Assembly: GCA_963681505.1 (NCBI GenBank)
Contig: OY811977.1
Span: forward strand, 1,773,717 to 1,837,716
Direction: 5' to 3'
DNA length: 64,000 nucleotides
Source: Eunapius fragilis
Taxonomy: Eukaryota > Porifera > Demospongiae > Spongillida > Spongillidae
Below are positions 35,052 through 48,261 of this stretch, one piece after another. Each line of letters begins with the position of its first letter. Within the stretch, counting starts at the first letter, position 1. Below the pieces are notes generated by a model. It was given only the letters and a program-made list of their open reading frames with translations, ran no database searches and was not told the DNA's origin. The position numbers and the translations under genes were made by a program.

Positions 35052-35429
35052 TTACCTCGGCATGTGGGAAGTACTGTGTGTGTGGTGTGACAATTGTTTT
35101 AAGGTATCCTTCACTCCACTATGCATCAAAATGTCATGGGCCTGTCTCAGAATTGAATCTGTGAAAATAGATGACTTTGCTGTGTCAGGAATTTCCCAGT
35201 CTTCCTCCACACCTCCACAGACCATCAAAAAGATCAAGCTTCCATTGGGCAAACTCCTTGCTGTGGCAAAGATGCTTGGGATACCCTTAACAGATCGAAC
35301 AAGGAAATTGTCATACTGGAGAGATCCTTCATCACGATGTCCATCATTCAGCTTGCGTTTCAGACATTTTAAAGAACTCTTGCAAAAACTTTCTAAAAGA
35401 GCTGTATTCTTCACACTCCAAGATTTCAC
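35052..35429 (-). pseudogene. Retroelement integrase zinc-binding fragment (BEL/Pao or Gypsy-like)
   Basis: A 125-codon frame ends ILRQAHDILMHSGVKDTLKQ, which has the HxxxH-G-T-L pattern at the start of a retroelement integrase H2C2 domain; BEL/Pao elements have a very similar phrase. The two expected cysteines do not follow. The rest of the frame is not recognisable. Confidence 0.4.
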
Positions 35430-35509
35430 CAGGCGTGTCGTTTTCTAAATGCTCGTAATGTGCGAATATTATTTCTTTCATCGGCGTGAATAGACGAACG
35501 TGCGCTCGG

Positions 35510-35533
35510 CCAGAGATAATATATTATCTCTGG
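35510..35533. repeat. 24-bp perfect palindrome
   Basis: CCAGAGATAATA followed by its exact complement. Probably the centre or end of a decayed small transposon. Confidence 0.7.
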
Positions 35534-38500
35534 CTCGGCGTGTTTTCTACGACTGCGTAAGTTAACTGTCCGTTCCTACATCTTGATACCTCAGTTGCTT
35601 GCATCGACTACTAGCAAATTCAAAATGACATTAAATTTGAGTCAGTTCTTGTAGATACTCCTCTGCTATTTTTCCTGGACACACAAGTCAGGTTCAAGGT
35701 AATCTTTAAGCCTGTTTGGACCCTGCTGCCATAATGGTGGAACATTGGCACAAAAACTGGGTACATTTGGGCAATGTTGATCATCAGAGTCTTCTACTTC
35801 ATCAACATCTCCTCACTGAACAGCTCATTTCAATTGACCTTAGCCTCACAAAGCTCCTGGATATCATCTTCAATTAAACATTATAATGTATAGCACTTTG
35901 ATCACATAATTGCATTCTACTCATAACTTTTCAAGCTTACTAGTACTGTTAATGTAAGCTTGTAGCATTCTATGTGCTGTTTGTTGCTGCATTTAATCGA
36001 ATAATCTTTTTATCGACTTTACCCCATCATGATAGCTAATGATTGGTCAAAACACCATTCTTCAGCATGATGTTCAAGGTTTCAAAATAGTTACAGGAAA
36101 AAGCGTGATGTTATGAAATAGAATTCCTTTCTACTTGGTCCATAAACTTGGAGCACTAGAGGTGACCTCATAGGCTCATTTGCTTGGTAAATTACATGAC
36201 ACCAAGTCTGCTTGTTACAACACTTACTGTGAATCACTCTGGTACACAAGCAATGCCACAAGTTGTTTCAACACACATGTGGTTACTGCAAAATACATTA
36301 TGGTTATCCAACACAAACAGCATGCACAAAACCATTGAACTGCAAACAACACAACAATGACTGAAGATTCTCATACAGCTATTGATTTATCAGTCAAGCA
36401 CTGTGCTACTGCCAAACAGTATGTGTTTGTGTGTGTGTTTGTGGGTGTGTGTAAGTGTGGGTGTGTGAACGTGGCTCTCAGTAAGCCATGCTTCTATCAC
36501 TTAGAGGACCTCCATGGTCCTCACCACCTCGTGAATACCTCTTAGTGGATCTCCATGGTCCTCACCACCTCATGAATACCTCTTAGAGGACCTCCATGGT
36601 CCTCACCACCTCATGACTACTTCTAAGAGGACCTCCATGGTCCTCACCACCTCATGAATCAAATAATTTATTACTAAATCCTACATGTTTGTGTTATGGC
36701 TGTAAAGAGATCACTCTCATTGGTAACAAATTCAATTGTAAAGACGATCTCTTATAAAGGAACACTATATAGATTGTGTCGAAGATCACATGTGCACACA
36801 CACATGCAAATATGGATATGTTGGCTGATAAGTGAATGGTTGCAATTAGTACTAGTGACATCAAATGAATGTATGTTTCCCTGCCACTCACTCCTTGGTG
36901 TACCCCCATTCTCAATCCATTAACCATATGCATTTGAACACAAACAATGTTTCAATAACCTTTTAAAATGGTATTTACTGTTATTACATCACAGCATTGG
37001 GGTTGATATGTACTGAAGAGGTCTGCACAGGGATGGCATGGAGGGAGGAGGAGTATAGTAATCACTAGTGTCCATTTGGTCTGTATTGGAAACATTGTTG
37101 TGTACATGTCTGTAATAGCAGTGATCATAGTGACCTAGTGGGATGAAAAGGGTCTGATGTCTGAATAAATCGGGATGAGGAGATACTGAATTAGAGACAA
37201 AATATGCAGTGATGTGCATTTCCAATTGGTGTGGTTAATTGTATTATAAAATATAGGACCTTACAACTTCACCGAAATATTGAAAGGACTAGTGTTGAAA
37301 TACCTGGCCATCCATTGGTGTAAGATGACATGCAACATTGATAGCCTACTGTGATGAAAGGAAAGGAATTCAGAAGTAAATACCATTTTTTATCGTGTTG
37401 AAAGTTGTTTGCGTGCCAATGCATTTGGTGAGTGAAATGAAAGATGGTGTTATTCCATTAATTGCATCAACAAACACAGAAAGGGAGAAGTGTGTCCAGA
37501 GGCCCAACACCATTCACACTAGGTTTCACCTCGATGGTCACATAAACTGAATAATCAAATCCCCAAAGCCCAAAATTACCCAGCACCACATCCAAATCCA
37601 GAGATCAAAATTAAACTGCCCGAAGTGCCACACAGACTATCCCATAACAGTCACCAAGTCCCCCCAAGGACACCCCCCAGCACCAATCACACTAGAACCA
37701 CATTATCCCTGCCCTCATCTCCCTCCAGCTACCCCCACTTACCCGGTGGACGGGTCTTATAGTAGTCTCCCGCGCCTATTGCACACGCCTACAATAGTAA
37801 CGCCTCCCGCAGAGTAAGAAAAAACTGTCTGCAACTGAATTAGGTACGCATGTTACAGAAAGGGTCTGTCTACATGCCTAGACCCTCCATGTTGCTGCAT
37901 GTCATTCTGGTTGTGACTCCAAACTATGCACTAAGATAAAGAGTTTAATGACGCCATTATTACGGTCCTTTTTGCAAACAATGAGTTTAATGGTTCTAAT
38001 TTTAATTATGTCCTTTTTGACGGAACAATAGTGGATGCTACAAATGATTAGCGCGCTCTCAGCTAACTGATTCCGTTTCTTCATTTTTGGCCAGGCGCAT
38101 TGGAACGGAGTCGGAGATATGGGTACGTCTGCATGTGTGAACGAGATATGAGGTTATGTATTTACTATGGGATAGCTCGTCTAACTACTACCTTTTACTA
38201 AATGCTATTAAAGCAAACGGCGTTCTGAAACATGTACTCAAGAGATGGCTGTATTGTATTCCGCTTTAAGTTTTACAAGACTTTTTTTGTGCGTCGTGCA
38301 AACGCTTCAAATACGCGCATGGCAGATGGCAGAGTGGTCCTCTCAAAATGCAGTATAATTACTTGCACTTGCAGTTTAAAAACAAAAGAAAGCTAGAAGG
38401 AAGTGCTATGTATGAGTAAACCTATAACAAGTTTTATTCTTTATGTTTTGTTAGAGAGACGGGTACAGCCCGTAACGTTCCTGCGAGCAACTGATAGACG

Positions 38501-40564
38501 TAACAATGCAATAAAAGCATATGTTCCTGTGCACATGGTAAGGGCTAAAAATCACGAACCAAGTGGCAATGGAAGAGGGGTAGAGGGGGAAGGGGGAGGG
38601 GGGGGGGGGGGGGGGGAGGGATCATATTCACAATCAACTTTCACCATAAATGGCATTGTCAGTGCAATGCTGATATGTTCAAAGCTATATGTATGTGCCT
38701 TGAGTTTGTCTATTCATCATGTGCTTATGTGGGCTTTCAATGAATTAAACCCCTCCAGCATCCAATAGACAGGACTTTTTTTTAACTGCATCAGAGATAT
38801 GTAGAGGCCATGGCCATACTCCCCCTAGGATCTTGCTGCATGTACAAGACATTTAAGTTTCGTACTTCACTCAATGATTCAGGTGTCTCATAAGTCAGGA
38901 AAATCAAAAACATATCACTATGCAGTAATACAGTCAGTTAGTAGTTGTAAAAATAGATGTATTATATTTCAGTGTGATCCAGCATGTGTTATTGTGTGTC
39001 CATTTGCTGATAGTGGCTTTGAGAATGTTACCATCACACCTTTAACTGAGACAATGTGCCCATAATATAATGATCTGTTGTTCAATGCATGCAGATGCGT
39101 TAGGTGTAGATTGTTCATCACTAAGTTCTGGCAGCTCCTCAGACAACTCAGCCTTGTTTTGGAGTGTGTTCCAAATATGAATTATACATATAGAATAGAA
39201 CACTTATAAATAATAAATGAAAATGAAAAAAAGTGTTGATGAGTTACTAGTGAGAAGGAAATGTTGCTCCATCCCCAAACCCTAGACCACATCGCCTTTC
39301 ACTCCACAGAGCCTCTCAAACGTAGGCTTTCAGATCTCAAGATTTCAAATGATAGTCTACAGTGTCCCTCTACGTAATGACTTTATGTGTATTGCACCAA
39401 TCCTATGTTGAACCTTCAGAATACAATGTGCAGAGAGAGAGTCTCAGAGCCAGATATGAACAAGTTTCGATGCCCCACTGTCACAAAAGTTAAGGTTACG
39501 CAATTGTCCTTTACCTTCACCTTGCAACGCCTTGCAGTTTATACGAGTTAAACAACACAACCCTGCACATTGTCCAACTGCTATATCAATAATGTGTCCT
39601 TAAAGCTGGTGTCTATAAGCCTTTCTTGCAATCCATGCATATGTCGATTATGAATACCAAAAAGAACACGAGTCGTGCACTCGTTTCAAAGAATATGATG
39701 TATAAAATAAGAACTCCTGACTTTAACCAAGGCTCAATAGCTTTGTCACTACAATACTCATACTTCCATGAACTCTAAATCAGCCAAAGCAGGGTGTTGT
39801 TCGAGCGACCCTATGATGGTGTAGTAGGATCCATACCCTTCCATCAACCCCCTCCCCCTCATCCTCCCCCGTCCCACTTTACCCAACCTGAATCATGAAC
39901 TTTTAGTTAGTAAAAAGAGTATAGGACTTATTTAGTAAATTGTCAGCGGCACGGTGTATGAAGAGATCCAGTGATCTGTTCAGAACACAATCATGATGTG
40001 CAGAGAGAGTCTCAGAGCCAAATACGAACAGACAGGGAAGATGAAACTGACAGCAGACTGTATAGCTAGTGACTCAGTAAATGAGCACTGGGAGAGGAGG
40101 GTTTTAAAACTGGTGTTCTTCATCTGACCTACACATGGCTGATAAAGTGTCTGCCAACAGGCTATGGCAATCAAATCCATCCTGGCTTACTGAAGGAACC
40201 AAGAAGAATGAAGCCAGTGAACGGAGGAAATAGAAGCTTTAGATGATTGATAGCCATGCCTATCTTGACACTGTGGTAAGAACGGCGGCATATATACCCA
40301 AATTGATCAAAAGAATGCAGCTCTTGGGAGGTGTGCAGGTGTGATGATGAGTTCTAAATGTTATTTGAGGGGTTTTAAGTGGAGCATGAGACAAGTTCAG
40401 AGTAGAAATAGACTAGCATAGTGCTTATTAGTGAAGTTGTACTTGTGTGGCAGGTGCATTGTTTGGTATTACCAGATGACCACATACTTGAAGTATTTGG
40501 AATTTTTAATTTCATCTGATCTTGCAGTACTAAAGTATTTTGAGTGTCTGCGAGTTTGTTTCAG
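35534..40564. other. Gene-poor 5-kb stretch
   Basis: No recognisable gene. It holds a 45-bp tandem repeat ('ctccatggtcctcaccacct', four copies, 36500-36660), a poly-G run near 38590-38616, a 37730-37810 segment with a donor-like GGTAAGTG on the minus strand in CpG-containing DNA, and a repeated phrase 'cagagagagtctcagagcca' at about 39430 and 39998. Open frames here are short and unrecognised. Confidence 0.5.
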
Positions 40565-40773
40565 CCACAGTTGATCAATTTATAAGTGACACAAAGGATG
40601 TTACCTCTAAGATCCCTAAAAAATGGAGGGATGTTGGTAATGCAGTTAGGACTGGCCTCAGGTGCACTTAATAGCATACAGCTTGAGAATACTGGTCCAA
40701 GGCAAGACATAAACCGACGTTCATTTGAGTATGTGTTCTACATATGGAAGCAACTTGCTAGTAGTCACCTGTT
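40565..40773 (+). pseudogene. Death-domain exon, frameshifted paralogue
   Basis: After TTTGTTTCAG the frame reads TVDQFISDTKDVTSKIPKKW, then RDVG. A one-base insertion near 40637 shifts the frame, after which QLGLASGALNSIQLENTG and RRSFEYVFYIWKQLASS continue the same domain. It aligns with the intact Death exon at 40985-41278 but stops before the last helix (donor-like GTAAGC at 40774). Confidence 0.75.
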
Positions 40774-40984
40774 GTAAGCTCCAGTATGTTAATGGTTTAA
40801 CACATAGGGGAAGGAGTGTCAAGTGGGACCTAAATAGAGCTCTTGTGAGACCAGTGATGAAAGGCTTTCATGAAGGCTTGCATTGTACTGCTTGATAAAA
40901 TCTCAAAGATGCATACCATATACAATTGTAAATGTAATTCTAAGGTATGAAGAGCATCTGCATTACTTAATACTTTCACTGCAG

Positions 40985-42784
40985 GTAAAGATCTACTTAT
41001 ACGTGACCTTATGAATGATGTTGCCTCGGTGATCCCTGCAAAGTGGAGAGATGTTGGAATACAGTTAGGACTGGCCTCTGGTACCCTTGATAGCATACAG
41101 TCTGAGAATGCTGGAAAGCCAGATATGAATCTACGTTCATTTGAAAATGTGTTCTACATATGGAAGCAACGTGCCACACACCCATACACATGGGAGACCA
41201 TATTTGATGCCTTAAGAGCAGCATCTGTTGGAGAGAATCACCTGGTTGAGGAACTAGAAGCAAAGTATACTGATTCAAGTATGAATTAAGTGTACATGTA
41301 TGTAACATATGTCTCTAAATTTTATCAAATTTGCTCTATCGTTCATCGTTGATTCTGCCATCAAGAACAACCATCAGGACTTGGGAACCAGTATAAGAAA
41401 GGTAACATTTGCATATAAGTAGTGGGGGGTGGAAGAATTTCCGATTTCACTTTGTACACTTTGTATCCAGTCAGTATTACATGTGTGAAGGATAAGGTGG
41501 TGAGCATGATGTATATGCTGAACCACCAAATGATGCTGTATGATTATCTAAACTATTTAGTGATGCATGCACCATTGGTATCATATAACACATATAGAAA
41601 CGACCCCTATTTTATAGTGCCCAGCATCATGCCCATTCGTGCCCACATTGATCTGACTATTGTAAGTTCTGATCAGTGCAATGTAAGGGACTTTTACATT
41701 AGCTTTCTCAGCCCGATCGTACTATTTTCATACTGCATGTACTTCTTCATCAACAGTGGATGAGTGTAATATTGTGGTCATTGGACGCACTGGTGATGGG
41801 AAATCAACGCTCTGTCATGTCATGGCACTACGTCTTGGCCTACCATCAGAAGATATGAAAATTTTCAAAAGCTCCTCTGGGGTATCCTCACACACTCATG
41901 ATCCAGAGACGTGGACAAGTAAGAATATCAGATTGATGGACACTCCAGGCTTGATGGACACAGGTGGAGTTGTACAAGATGAAGACAATATTGCAAAAAT
42001 TGTCCAACATGTATCTGCACTTGGTTATGTTAATGGTTTCATTCTGGTGGTGAACGAACAAGCCCCCCGCTTTGATGCAGGAATGCAGGATGCTGTGAAG
42101 CTTTTGGTGGACTCCTTTGGTCCTTCATGTCTGAGCAACATGGGCATTGCTTATACTCGAGCATATGGAATGGTTGCTCCTGATGAATCTAAACAACACA
42201 CCATTGAATATTCCAAAATGATTAGCACCCGAATAGGCATCCCCATATACCATCTTGCTTCATGGCAGGTGGGCTGCAAGCCTGAAGAGTTACGCAAGAT
42301 AAGCCCTAAGCTGACTGAAGATGACATTAGGGAAGGTATCATGAAGAGGGATAATACCCTGGATGAGATCATACGATGGGCTCGTGCCAAGAATCCAGTT
42401 GACACCACTGGTGCTGTCATCGGGGAATATGAGCAGAGAAAGAGAGTACGCGAGGAAGAGGATAAACGCAAAGAGGCCGACGCCCAGAGAATATATGACA
42501 ACTCGGTTATTTCTAGTGATGCAGAAACCAAAACTGAAGAGTATAAGCGTACCTCTGTACCCATCATGCACAATGTGGAAAGATCTGAGACGAAGAGGAG
42601 AGGTGGAGTAGAGGGGTTGTTTGGGGCTACAAAAACCAACCATTGGACAGAGTCAGTTCATGTTGGTAACAGAGTGACCCTTCACATGAGAGAGGTGAAG
42701 CGATCTGTTGATACCCTGGGCAGTGGGAAGAAGATCTATGGAGAGTGGACCACTGTGCGGGAATGGGAAGATCAGGTGAATTAG
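40985..42784 (+). CDS. Death domain - AIG1/GIMAP-type GTPase fusion protein
   Basis: Exon 40985-41278 (acceptor CACTGCAG, donor AA|GTATGA) encodes a Death domain: DVASVIPAKWRDVGIQLGLA, LDSIQSENAG, RSFENVFYIWKQR and WETIFDALRAASVGENHLVE. Exon 41757-42784 (acceptor CTTCATCAACAG) encodes an AIG1-type GTPase. G1 is GRTGDGKST, G3 DTPGL, then GYVNGFILVVNEQAPRF and a conserved-box-like segment. A charged coiled region follows (EQRKRVREEEDKRKEADAQR), then a C-terminal domain of strand-rich character ending in TAG. The first exon ends in phase 1 and the second begins with the missing two bases, so the join reads through (TDS-M-DECNIVVIG). Death domains assemble signalling complexes; GIMAP-type proteins are nucleotide-controlled scaffolds of immune cells. 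An N-terminal exon is missing from view; a frameshifted Death exon lies just upstream. Confidence 0.75.
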
Positions 42785-43299
42785 AAACTTTGGATGGAAC
42801 TTAACTTGGTTAATAGTTAGCATAGAAACAATTATCTCTGTAGAACCTTTAGCACTTCCCAGGAAGCGTGTGTACGAGACTTTAATGTTAGTAGAGAATT
42901 GTATATTAGCAGATTGTTTAATTAAAATTTGCTCTCTGCATGGGTACCTCCTAAGAAGGATTGCATACCACGCTTGCGGCCAAGGGATCTATCTCACGAA
43001 GTTTAAAGGGAGCCTGAAGGTAAGACAAGGACAAACTGCCAATATTTATTGTAAGTCAACTATATGTGAAGCCTGCTTCAACTTTGTGGTGTTTTGTGCA
43101 GATCTGTAATTATTCAGTGGTTTTGGGAACCAAGCCGCATACACCATCTTGAGTTTTGCATCCCCGTCCCCATGCTCTCCCCAACCCCGATGCCCCCTTG
43201 CAATTTTAATGCATTTAGCAACCTTTCCTTGCATATACAAATAACAAGCCTACCGGAAAAACTAACTCGGCATAGTGGGCATTGAAACCTGTATTCCAA
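42785..43299. other. Short intergenic stretch
   Basis: No gene recognised between the GTPase stop codon and the DUF7869 relic. Confidence 0.5.
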
Positions 43300-44640
43300 C
43301 TATGATGCCTTCCTTCTTTTTCGCACTGACATGGTATCTCTGACTTCACCTTGATTAACTTGTCTACCTCTTTTGATATCTGCTTGACAGTGTTGAGTAA
43401 TGAGTTGGTGGTCCTGTACATCAACTTTCTCACTTTCTATGATGTTTACAGTTTGATTGTCAGTATTTGGTTGTTCAGATGGATTGGGTCTAGGGCAAAC
43501 CTTGTCTCTATTTGATGCACAATGCACATGTTTTCTCCATTTAAAGATACTGTGCCCTTGTTTTCGTAAGTCCTTTTGGAAGAATAGTCGGTGGCATTTC
43601 TTTGTTGTTGAAAGCATTAACAATATCATCAATCTTGACTCCTTTTTCGAGCAAGTTCATTTCCCTACCTTCATCATATGGTGTCTGTTTCATCAACACA
43701 AGTCCTGGATTATCCTTATGAAAAGAAAGATGTGATACTTGTTTATCCCAACCAATGGAATAAACCATTGCATCCCAGTTGTAAAAGCTCCAATCACTAC
43801 AAATCTGTGGTACACATGTTACATCTTTTCTGCACCTTCTGACACATCTCACTAGTTCTTCAAGTGTATCAATGCTGTTCTGCACACGGTAATACTTTTT
43901 GAATAGCCCAAAATAGGAGTCTGGTTTGAATTTGGTGTGTCCGGGTAGCATGAATTGTATACCAATCTGATGGTGCTAACCAGTTATAACACGCCACGCC
44001 AGGTACCACATGATTGTTTTGTCTTTATTCTGTCCAACACAGTTGTCAGCTTGTAACGTTGCATACGTTTCACCCATGCCATGAAGTTTGAAGAATGCAT
44101 GCAATAAACTGACAACTGAATTAGATCCCTTTCCGATCTGTTCACACTCGTCAATCAAAAAGAAAGCCAGCCTGCATAAAGGCTCATAGCAGACACCAAA
44201 TACCGGAACTCTTTCCGATCTGTTCACACTCGTCAATCGAAAAGAAAGCCTGCCTGCATAAAGGCTCATAGCAGACACCAAATACCGGAACTTTACGAGG
44301 AGATACAAAATAGAATGTGCCTCGTTGCTGGGAACTAAATGGTATGGATACATTAACACAGAAGTCAAATGAATATTGCATTTGTGTAATTAAGTAGGGA
44401 TAACAAGATCGATTCTGTAATTCATCATTCTTAACCCCAAGTCTGCATAAAGCCTTCCATAGAAGTGTGGCATTTGCAATGTTGGTATTGTATGCCTCAC
44501 ATAATGCCTTAGCTTGAGTTTTGTGCTTTATGTAGCTTGTCTTGATGTTAATTCTTTCACCATCACTTAAGCTATGTCGTAATGACATTAATGCCTGATC
44601 ACATTCATCACACAGATCACATTTACAGGGACAGATATTT
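43300..44640 (-). pseudogene. DUF7869-type (transposon-associated) gene, broken
   Basis: On the minus strand: CDLCDECDQALMSLRHSLSD (zinc-binding pairs, 44640-44575), KHKTQAKALCEAYNTN, a middle part, then TLQADNCVGQNKDKTIMWYL-AWRVITG (near 43985-44060), TAG, and HHQIGIQFMLPGHTKFKPDS-YFGLFKKYYR (near 43900-43970). ADN..GQNKN and LPGHTKF...FG are hallmarks of the DUF7869 family, common in cnidarian and sponge genomes and thought to be transposon-derived. An exact-type 82-bp tandem duplication (44129-44210, 44211-44292) shifts the frame, a TAG follows VITG, and another shift lies near 43570. Not functional as it stands. Confidence 0.72.
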
Positions 44641-44914
44641 ATATTGTTGCAAAACTTGGGTCATAATCAAATTAACGAAACTCTATACTGCTGTTGACTT
44701 GACGCTGCTGTACTAGTACTGAGACACTGATTGGCAAGCGTTAGCACGTACTGACTAGTGTTTATAGCCTTCTTTTTGGTTGTACCATTGATGTTGGCTT
44801 AGATGGTGGGGGGGATGCTTGAATTAATGTTGCCTGGTAATATTCCTTGTACTTGACTTCTCATTGCTTTCGAGCACATAATCTTGTATGGGTCCCTTTA
44901 GATGTGATCACGCA

Positions 44915-45075
44915 GACCAGCAAAGGTGATCTGTGTGATGAATGTGATCAGGCATTAGTGTCATTACGACACAGCTTAAGTGAGGGTGAAAGAATTAACA
45001 TCAACACAAGTACATGCAGCACATAACTCAAGCTAAGGTATTATGTGAGGCTTACAATACCAACATTGCAAAATG
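44915..45075 (+). pseudogene. Inverted fragment of the DUF7869-type gene
   Basis: GATCTGTGTGATGAATGTGA and the following 130 bp repeat the N-terminal part of the gene at 44640-44460 but on the opposite strand, so the two form an inverted repeat with a spacer of about 280 bp. Confidence 0.8.
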
Positions 45076-45559
45076 AAATTTACTACAATGCTCTTATCCT
45101 TTACTGGAATGGCATTGTAAGGAATGCTTTTACTGTTACCGTGCATTTGAGGTGCTACATCACTATCTGAAAAGGATTTTTGCAATAACTTAATTGTGCA
45201 ATTAGTTACAGCACAGAATGCTGCTTTGCAAATTCGAGAACATCAATCAAGGCAGTAGTGGAAGACCTTTCTGGAACGTTCACCACGGTAAACGAATTTA
45301 GACCCATTGTAGATCATGGCCAGCATCCCTAACACCACTGCCTTCTTGGCAGCCTTTTTTAGCTGGGCCATTGCATATGCACGCTTGTGGCCAATTCTTT
45401 GTACTTCTAACCAAGCAATTATAGTTACAACACCCTCCATTGTTTAAGTACTCACCAAGCAAACTGCTGAGCTTCTAGCTACCTGGCCTGCATGAGTTAC
45501 TCTCATAATATTCATTGTCACTGTCTTCTTCATCTCGTTCATCATTCTCATGTTCTTGG

Positions 45560-45742
45560 TCATTTCATGTTCGTTGTCCCATTCTTGTTCATCACATCAT
45601 CACACTTGTGGTCATCAACCTCATCGTCATCAGTGTCATCACTATCCTCAACTTCATGATCACAACTATCATTTACACACACCACATCATCTTCACAGTC
45701 GCCACCAACCGCATCGCTTTCGTCATAAACACAGCCCTGGCC
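45560..45742 (-). CDS. Possible acidic open frame
   Basis: A 60-codon frame very rich in Asp and Glu (VYDESDAVGGDCEDDVV, then EVEDSDDTDDDEVDDH) lies upstream of the DUF7869 relic in its orientation. Acidic N-terminal stretches occur in transposon proteins. No start codon or splice sites are convincing. A repeat-derived frame is possible. Confidence 0.2.
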   Translation of the reverse strand, partial: GQGCVYDESDAVGGDCEDDVVCVNDSCDHEVEDSDDTDDDEVDDHKCDDVMNKNGTTNMK

Positions 45743-46699
45743 TCATTACTATAAAACTCAAATTCATTGGTATCCATCGGAAGGCAGGTCTGCATAGGGG
45801 TAAGACACATGCATTCAATAATCAGGAGCGATTCATTTCGCACTTACTATGGATTGGAAATTGATTACAGAAAAAGGTTTTCGAACTAAACTAAGCAGCG
45901 CGGGTTATGGAGTCACATGTCCACAGCGATACTCGATACTTCAGTAATAAAAATAGCTTCTGGATACTGCGAGCGATCAACGGGAGTATATAACTCCCTG
46001 CGTATACATGTACGTTTTACATGCATGTACGCGAATACATTTGAAGATGTGATAAGCAGTTTTTTGAAGCTTGAATCGATCGATAAAACCTATAAACGTA
46101 CATGTATTGGCCATTCATGTGTGCAAGGGGTCAAAATTGACTGTACATGTAATGGGGAAGACTTGTTAGTATACCCCTATTCAGTTTCAATTTCAAAGTT
46201 CTCTATACGTGTATGCCAATTGACATCACAATCACCATCATATCTGACCCTCACCCTTAGCCTCTCCACTACTACTTTTGATCTCGATGTATGATTAAAT
46301 CATTGGTAGAGCTCTTTATTGAAGATGGAATGAGCTCAAGGGGTCATGATGCTCCAGATTATAGAGTTAAGCCAGGAGAAAACTGTCGTGCAGGAAACCA
46401 ATCTGAGACATCAACAGTATGAAGTGGTGGTGTAGATACATGCATGTAGCCATTAATTGCACTTACTCAAGCATATGCAAAAGGGGTCAAGCGTCCTATC
46501 AGAAAAATGATCTGTGAAATTAAAGTGGGATGCCTTGCTTGTGTGTATCTCAAGGACGTGGCAGTGGATTGCACCAAGAGCCATATAAAGACCACTTACC
46601 TAATGTTTGAGTGTGTATAATACACCATCAAATAGTGTCTCTCATACTAGTTACACTAGCAGTGAAGAAAGGAGTGTGTTTATGCTATGTTATTCACAT

Positions 46700-46812
46700 T
46701 ATAGCAATCAAAGTGTTTAATCAATCAAGATCGTACAGCACGTCATTAAATATCCTCAGGTGTAAACACTGCGCATGTCCATACTAAGAGCAGCTATAGC
46801 GCATGCGCTACA
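46700..46812 (-). repeat. 3' LTR of the deleted Gypsy element
   Basis: 113 bp, matching the other LTR except for an extra 'agagcagctat'-type segment near 46785-46797 and an end mutated from TGTAGC to TATAGC on the plus strand. Confidence 0.85.
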
Positions 46813-46829
46813 CTATCCCCCCTCCTGTC

Positions 46830-48140
46830 CCTAGTCAAAAATATTCGTTACAAATCTGTCCGGCCGACTCGTCAGTTTTTTGGACTTTCGGAGAAGTGGC
46901 AATGGCTCCACTGGCGGCTGTTCCTGCTGATCATCCTGAGGCTCCACTTCATGTTGCTCCTCCTGGCACTCTGGCTCGAGATTACCCTCTTGAGGAGCAA
47001 TCACCAAGTTGTCATCTTCAGATTCCTCAGCATCGGATACATCTGATTCCTCAGCCTCAGAAAAAAACAGCTGCATCACGTGCATGGTACGGTTGTCCCT
47101 TGTTCGTATGTACTTCCCCGTGCACACGGCTTCAACCTGTCAAAATGAACAACAACTTTCTTGCGAGTGGAGTCCCTGTGTTGGATCAAGTATAACACAT
47201 TACTGAACACTTTCACAACTTTATATGGACCCTGCCAATAAGAGTGTAATTTAGCCGACTTCCCCCTAGCTGGGCACAGCAGGACAATACAACCAAACCC
47301 ATTCACCAATCACATACGGCCTTCCCGTCCGTTGCGGTCATACACCATCTTCTGACGGCGCTGCCGCCATCCTAACCGTTCTCGCACCCTCTCATACGCA
47401 GTATCCAGTCGAGCTCTCAAATCCTTGCTATATTGGTGTACCGGCTGGGGTGGAACTTCTAGAGGCAACCCAAACATGACATCCACCGGCACCGCGTCCG
47501 AAGAAAAGGAAATATGGCGTACACCCAGTGGACTCCTGCACACTTGTACGATAGGCTAGCATCACTGCTGGAATGTAGAGGTCCCAGTTTCGTTCATCCT
47601 CCCTAGATGCTAAGGACATCAAGCAAAGTACGATTAAAGCGTTCGACCAACCCATCCGATTGCGGGTGATAATAAGGCGTAGTCCTTGTCTTGTGAACTC
47701 CCAACAGCAAACACACTTCCTTAAACAGGGCGGACTCAAAGTTCCTCCCCTGATCGGTGTGCAAAACATTAGGGGCTCCAAACCTGCTGACAAAATGACT
47801 AACAAACACGTTATCAATAGTTTTTGCTTCCATTTTAGGTATTGGATAAGACTCCACCCATGTTGTAAAATAATCCCCTATAACACTAGAATGTACTTGT
47901 TCCCTCTATCCGTGAGCGGCAGAGGACCCAGGATGTCCTTGGCCACACGCTGGAATGGGCCACCAGCCAACACCTGCTGCATTGGGGCACGATTGCTTCA
48001 TGCATGGAGGCGACTTCCGTGCATGCCGCACACAATTCACAAGCTCGACACCAGTCTTCGATGTCATGGCGCACTGACCCGGCCAGTAAAAACGGGAACG
48101 GACTTTCTCCAAAGTCTTGAACATTCCAAGATGACCACAC
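46830..48140 (-). pseudogene. Gypsy integrase, frameshifted
   Basis: In order on the minus strand: H2C2 region (GMFKTLEKVRSRFYWPGQ, near 48100); core domain with VSHFVSRFGAPNVLHTDQGR, then NFESALFKEV and TTPYYHPQSDGLVERFNRTL (47620-47790); WDLYIPAVMLAYRTSVQEST (near 47570); C-terminal domain with YWQGPYKVVKVFSNVLYLIQ (near 47190); and an acidic tail ending near 46831. DQGRNFES contains the second catalytic Asp. Several frame changes separate these blocks, so it is not expressed as one protein. Confidence 0.85.
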
Positions 48141-48261
48141 TGGGATAGCTATGAAGTTGCTGCATGCAGGACAGAGCCTATCGAACTCCGAGGTACTACC
48201 AACTGAAGATGTTTATTGCAACCCTTTCCCGGAACATCTTCCCACTGACTACCAGGTGTTT

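Noticed and set aside
38403-38768. 121-codon frame with poly-Gly
   Set aside because: Runs through a poly-G tract; ends unlike any known protein.
45515-45864. Plus-strand ORFs of 79-104 codons
   Set aside because: His/Ile-rich shadows of CAT/ATG-rich DNA; the minus-strand acidic frame is somewhat more plausible but also weak.
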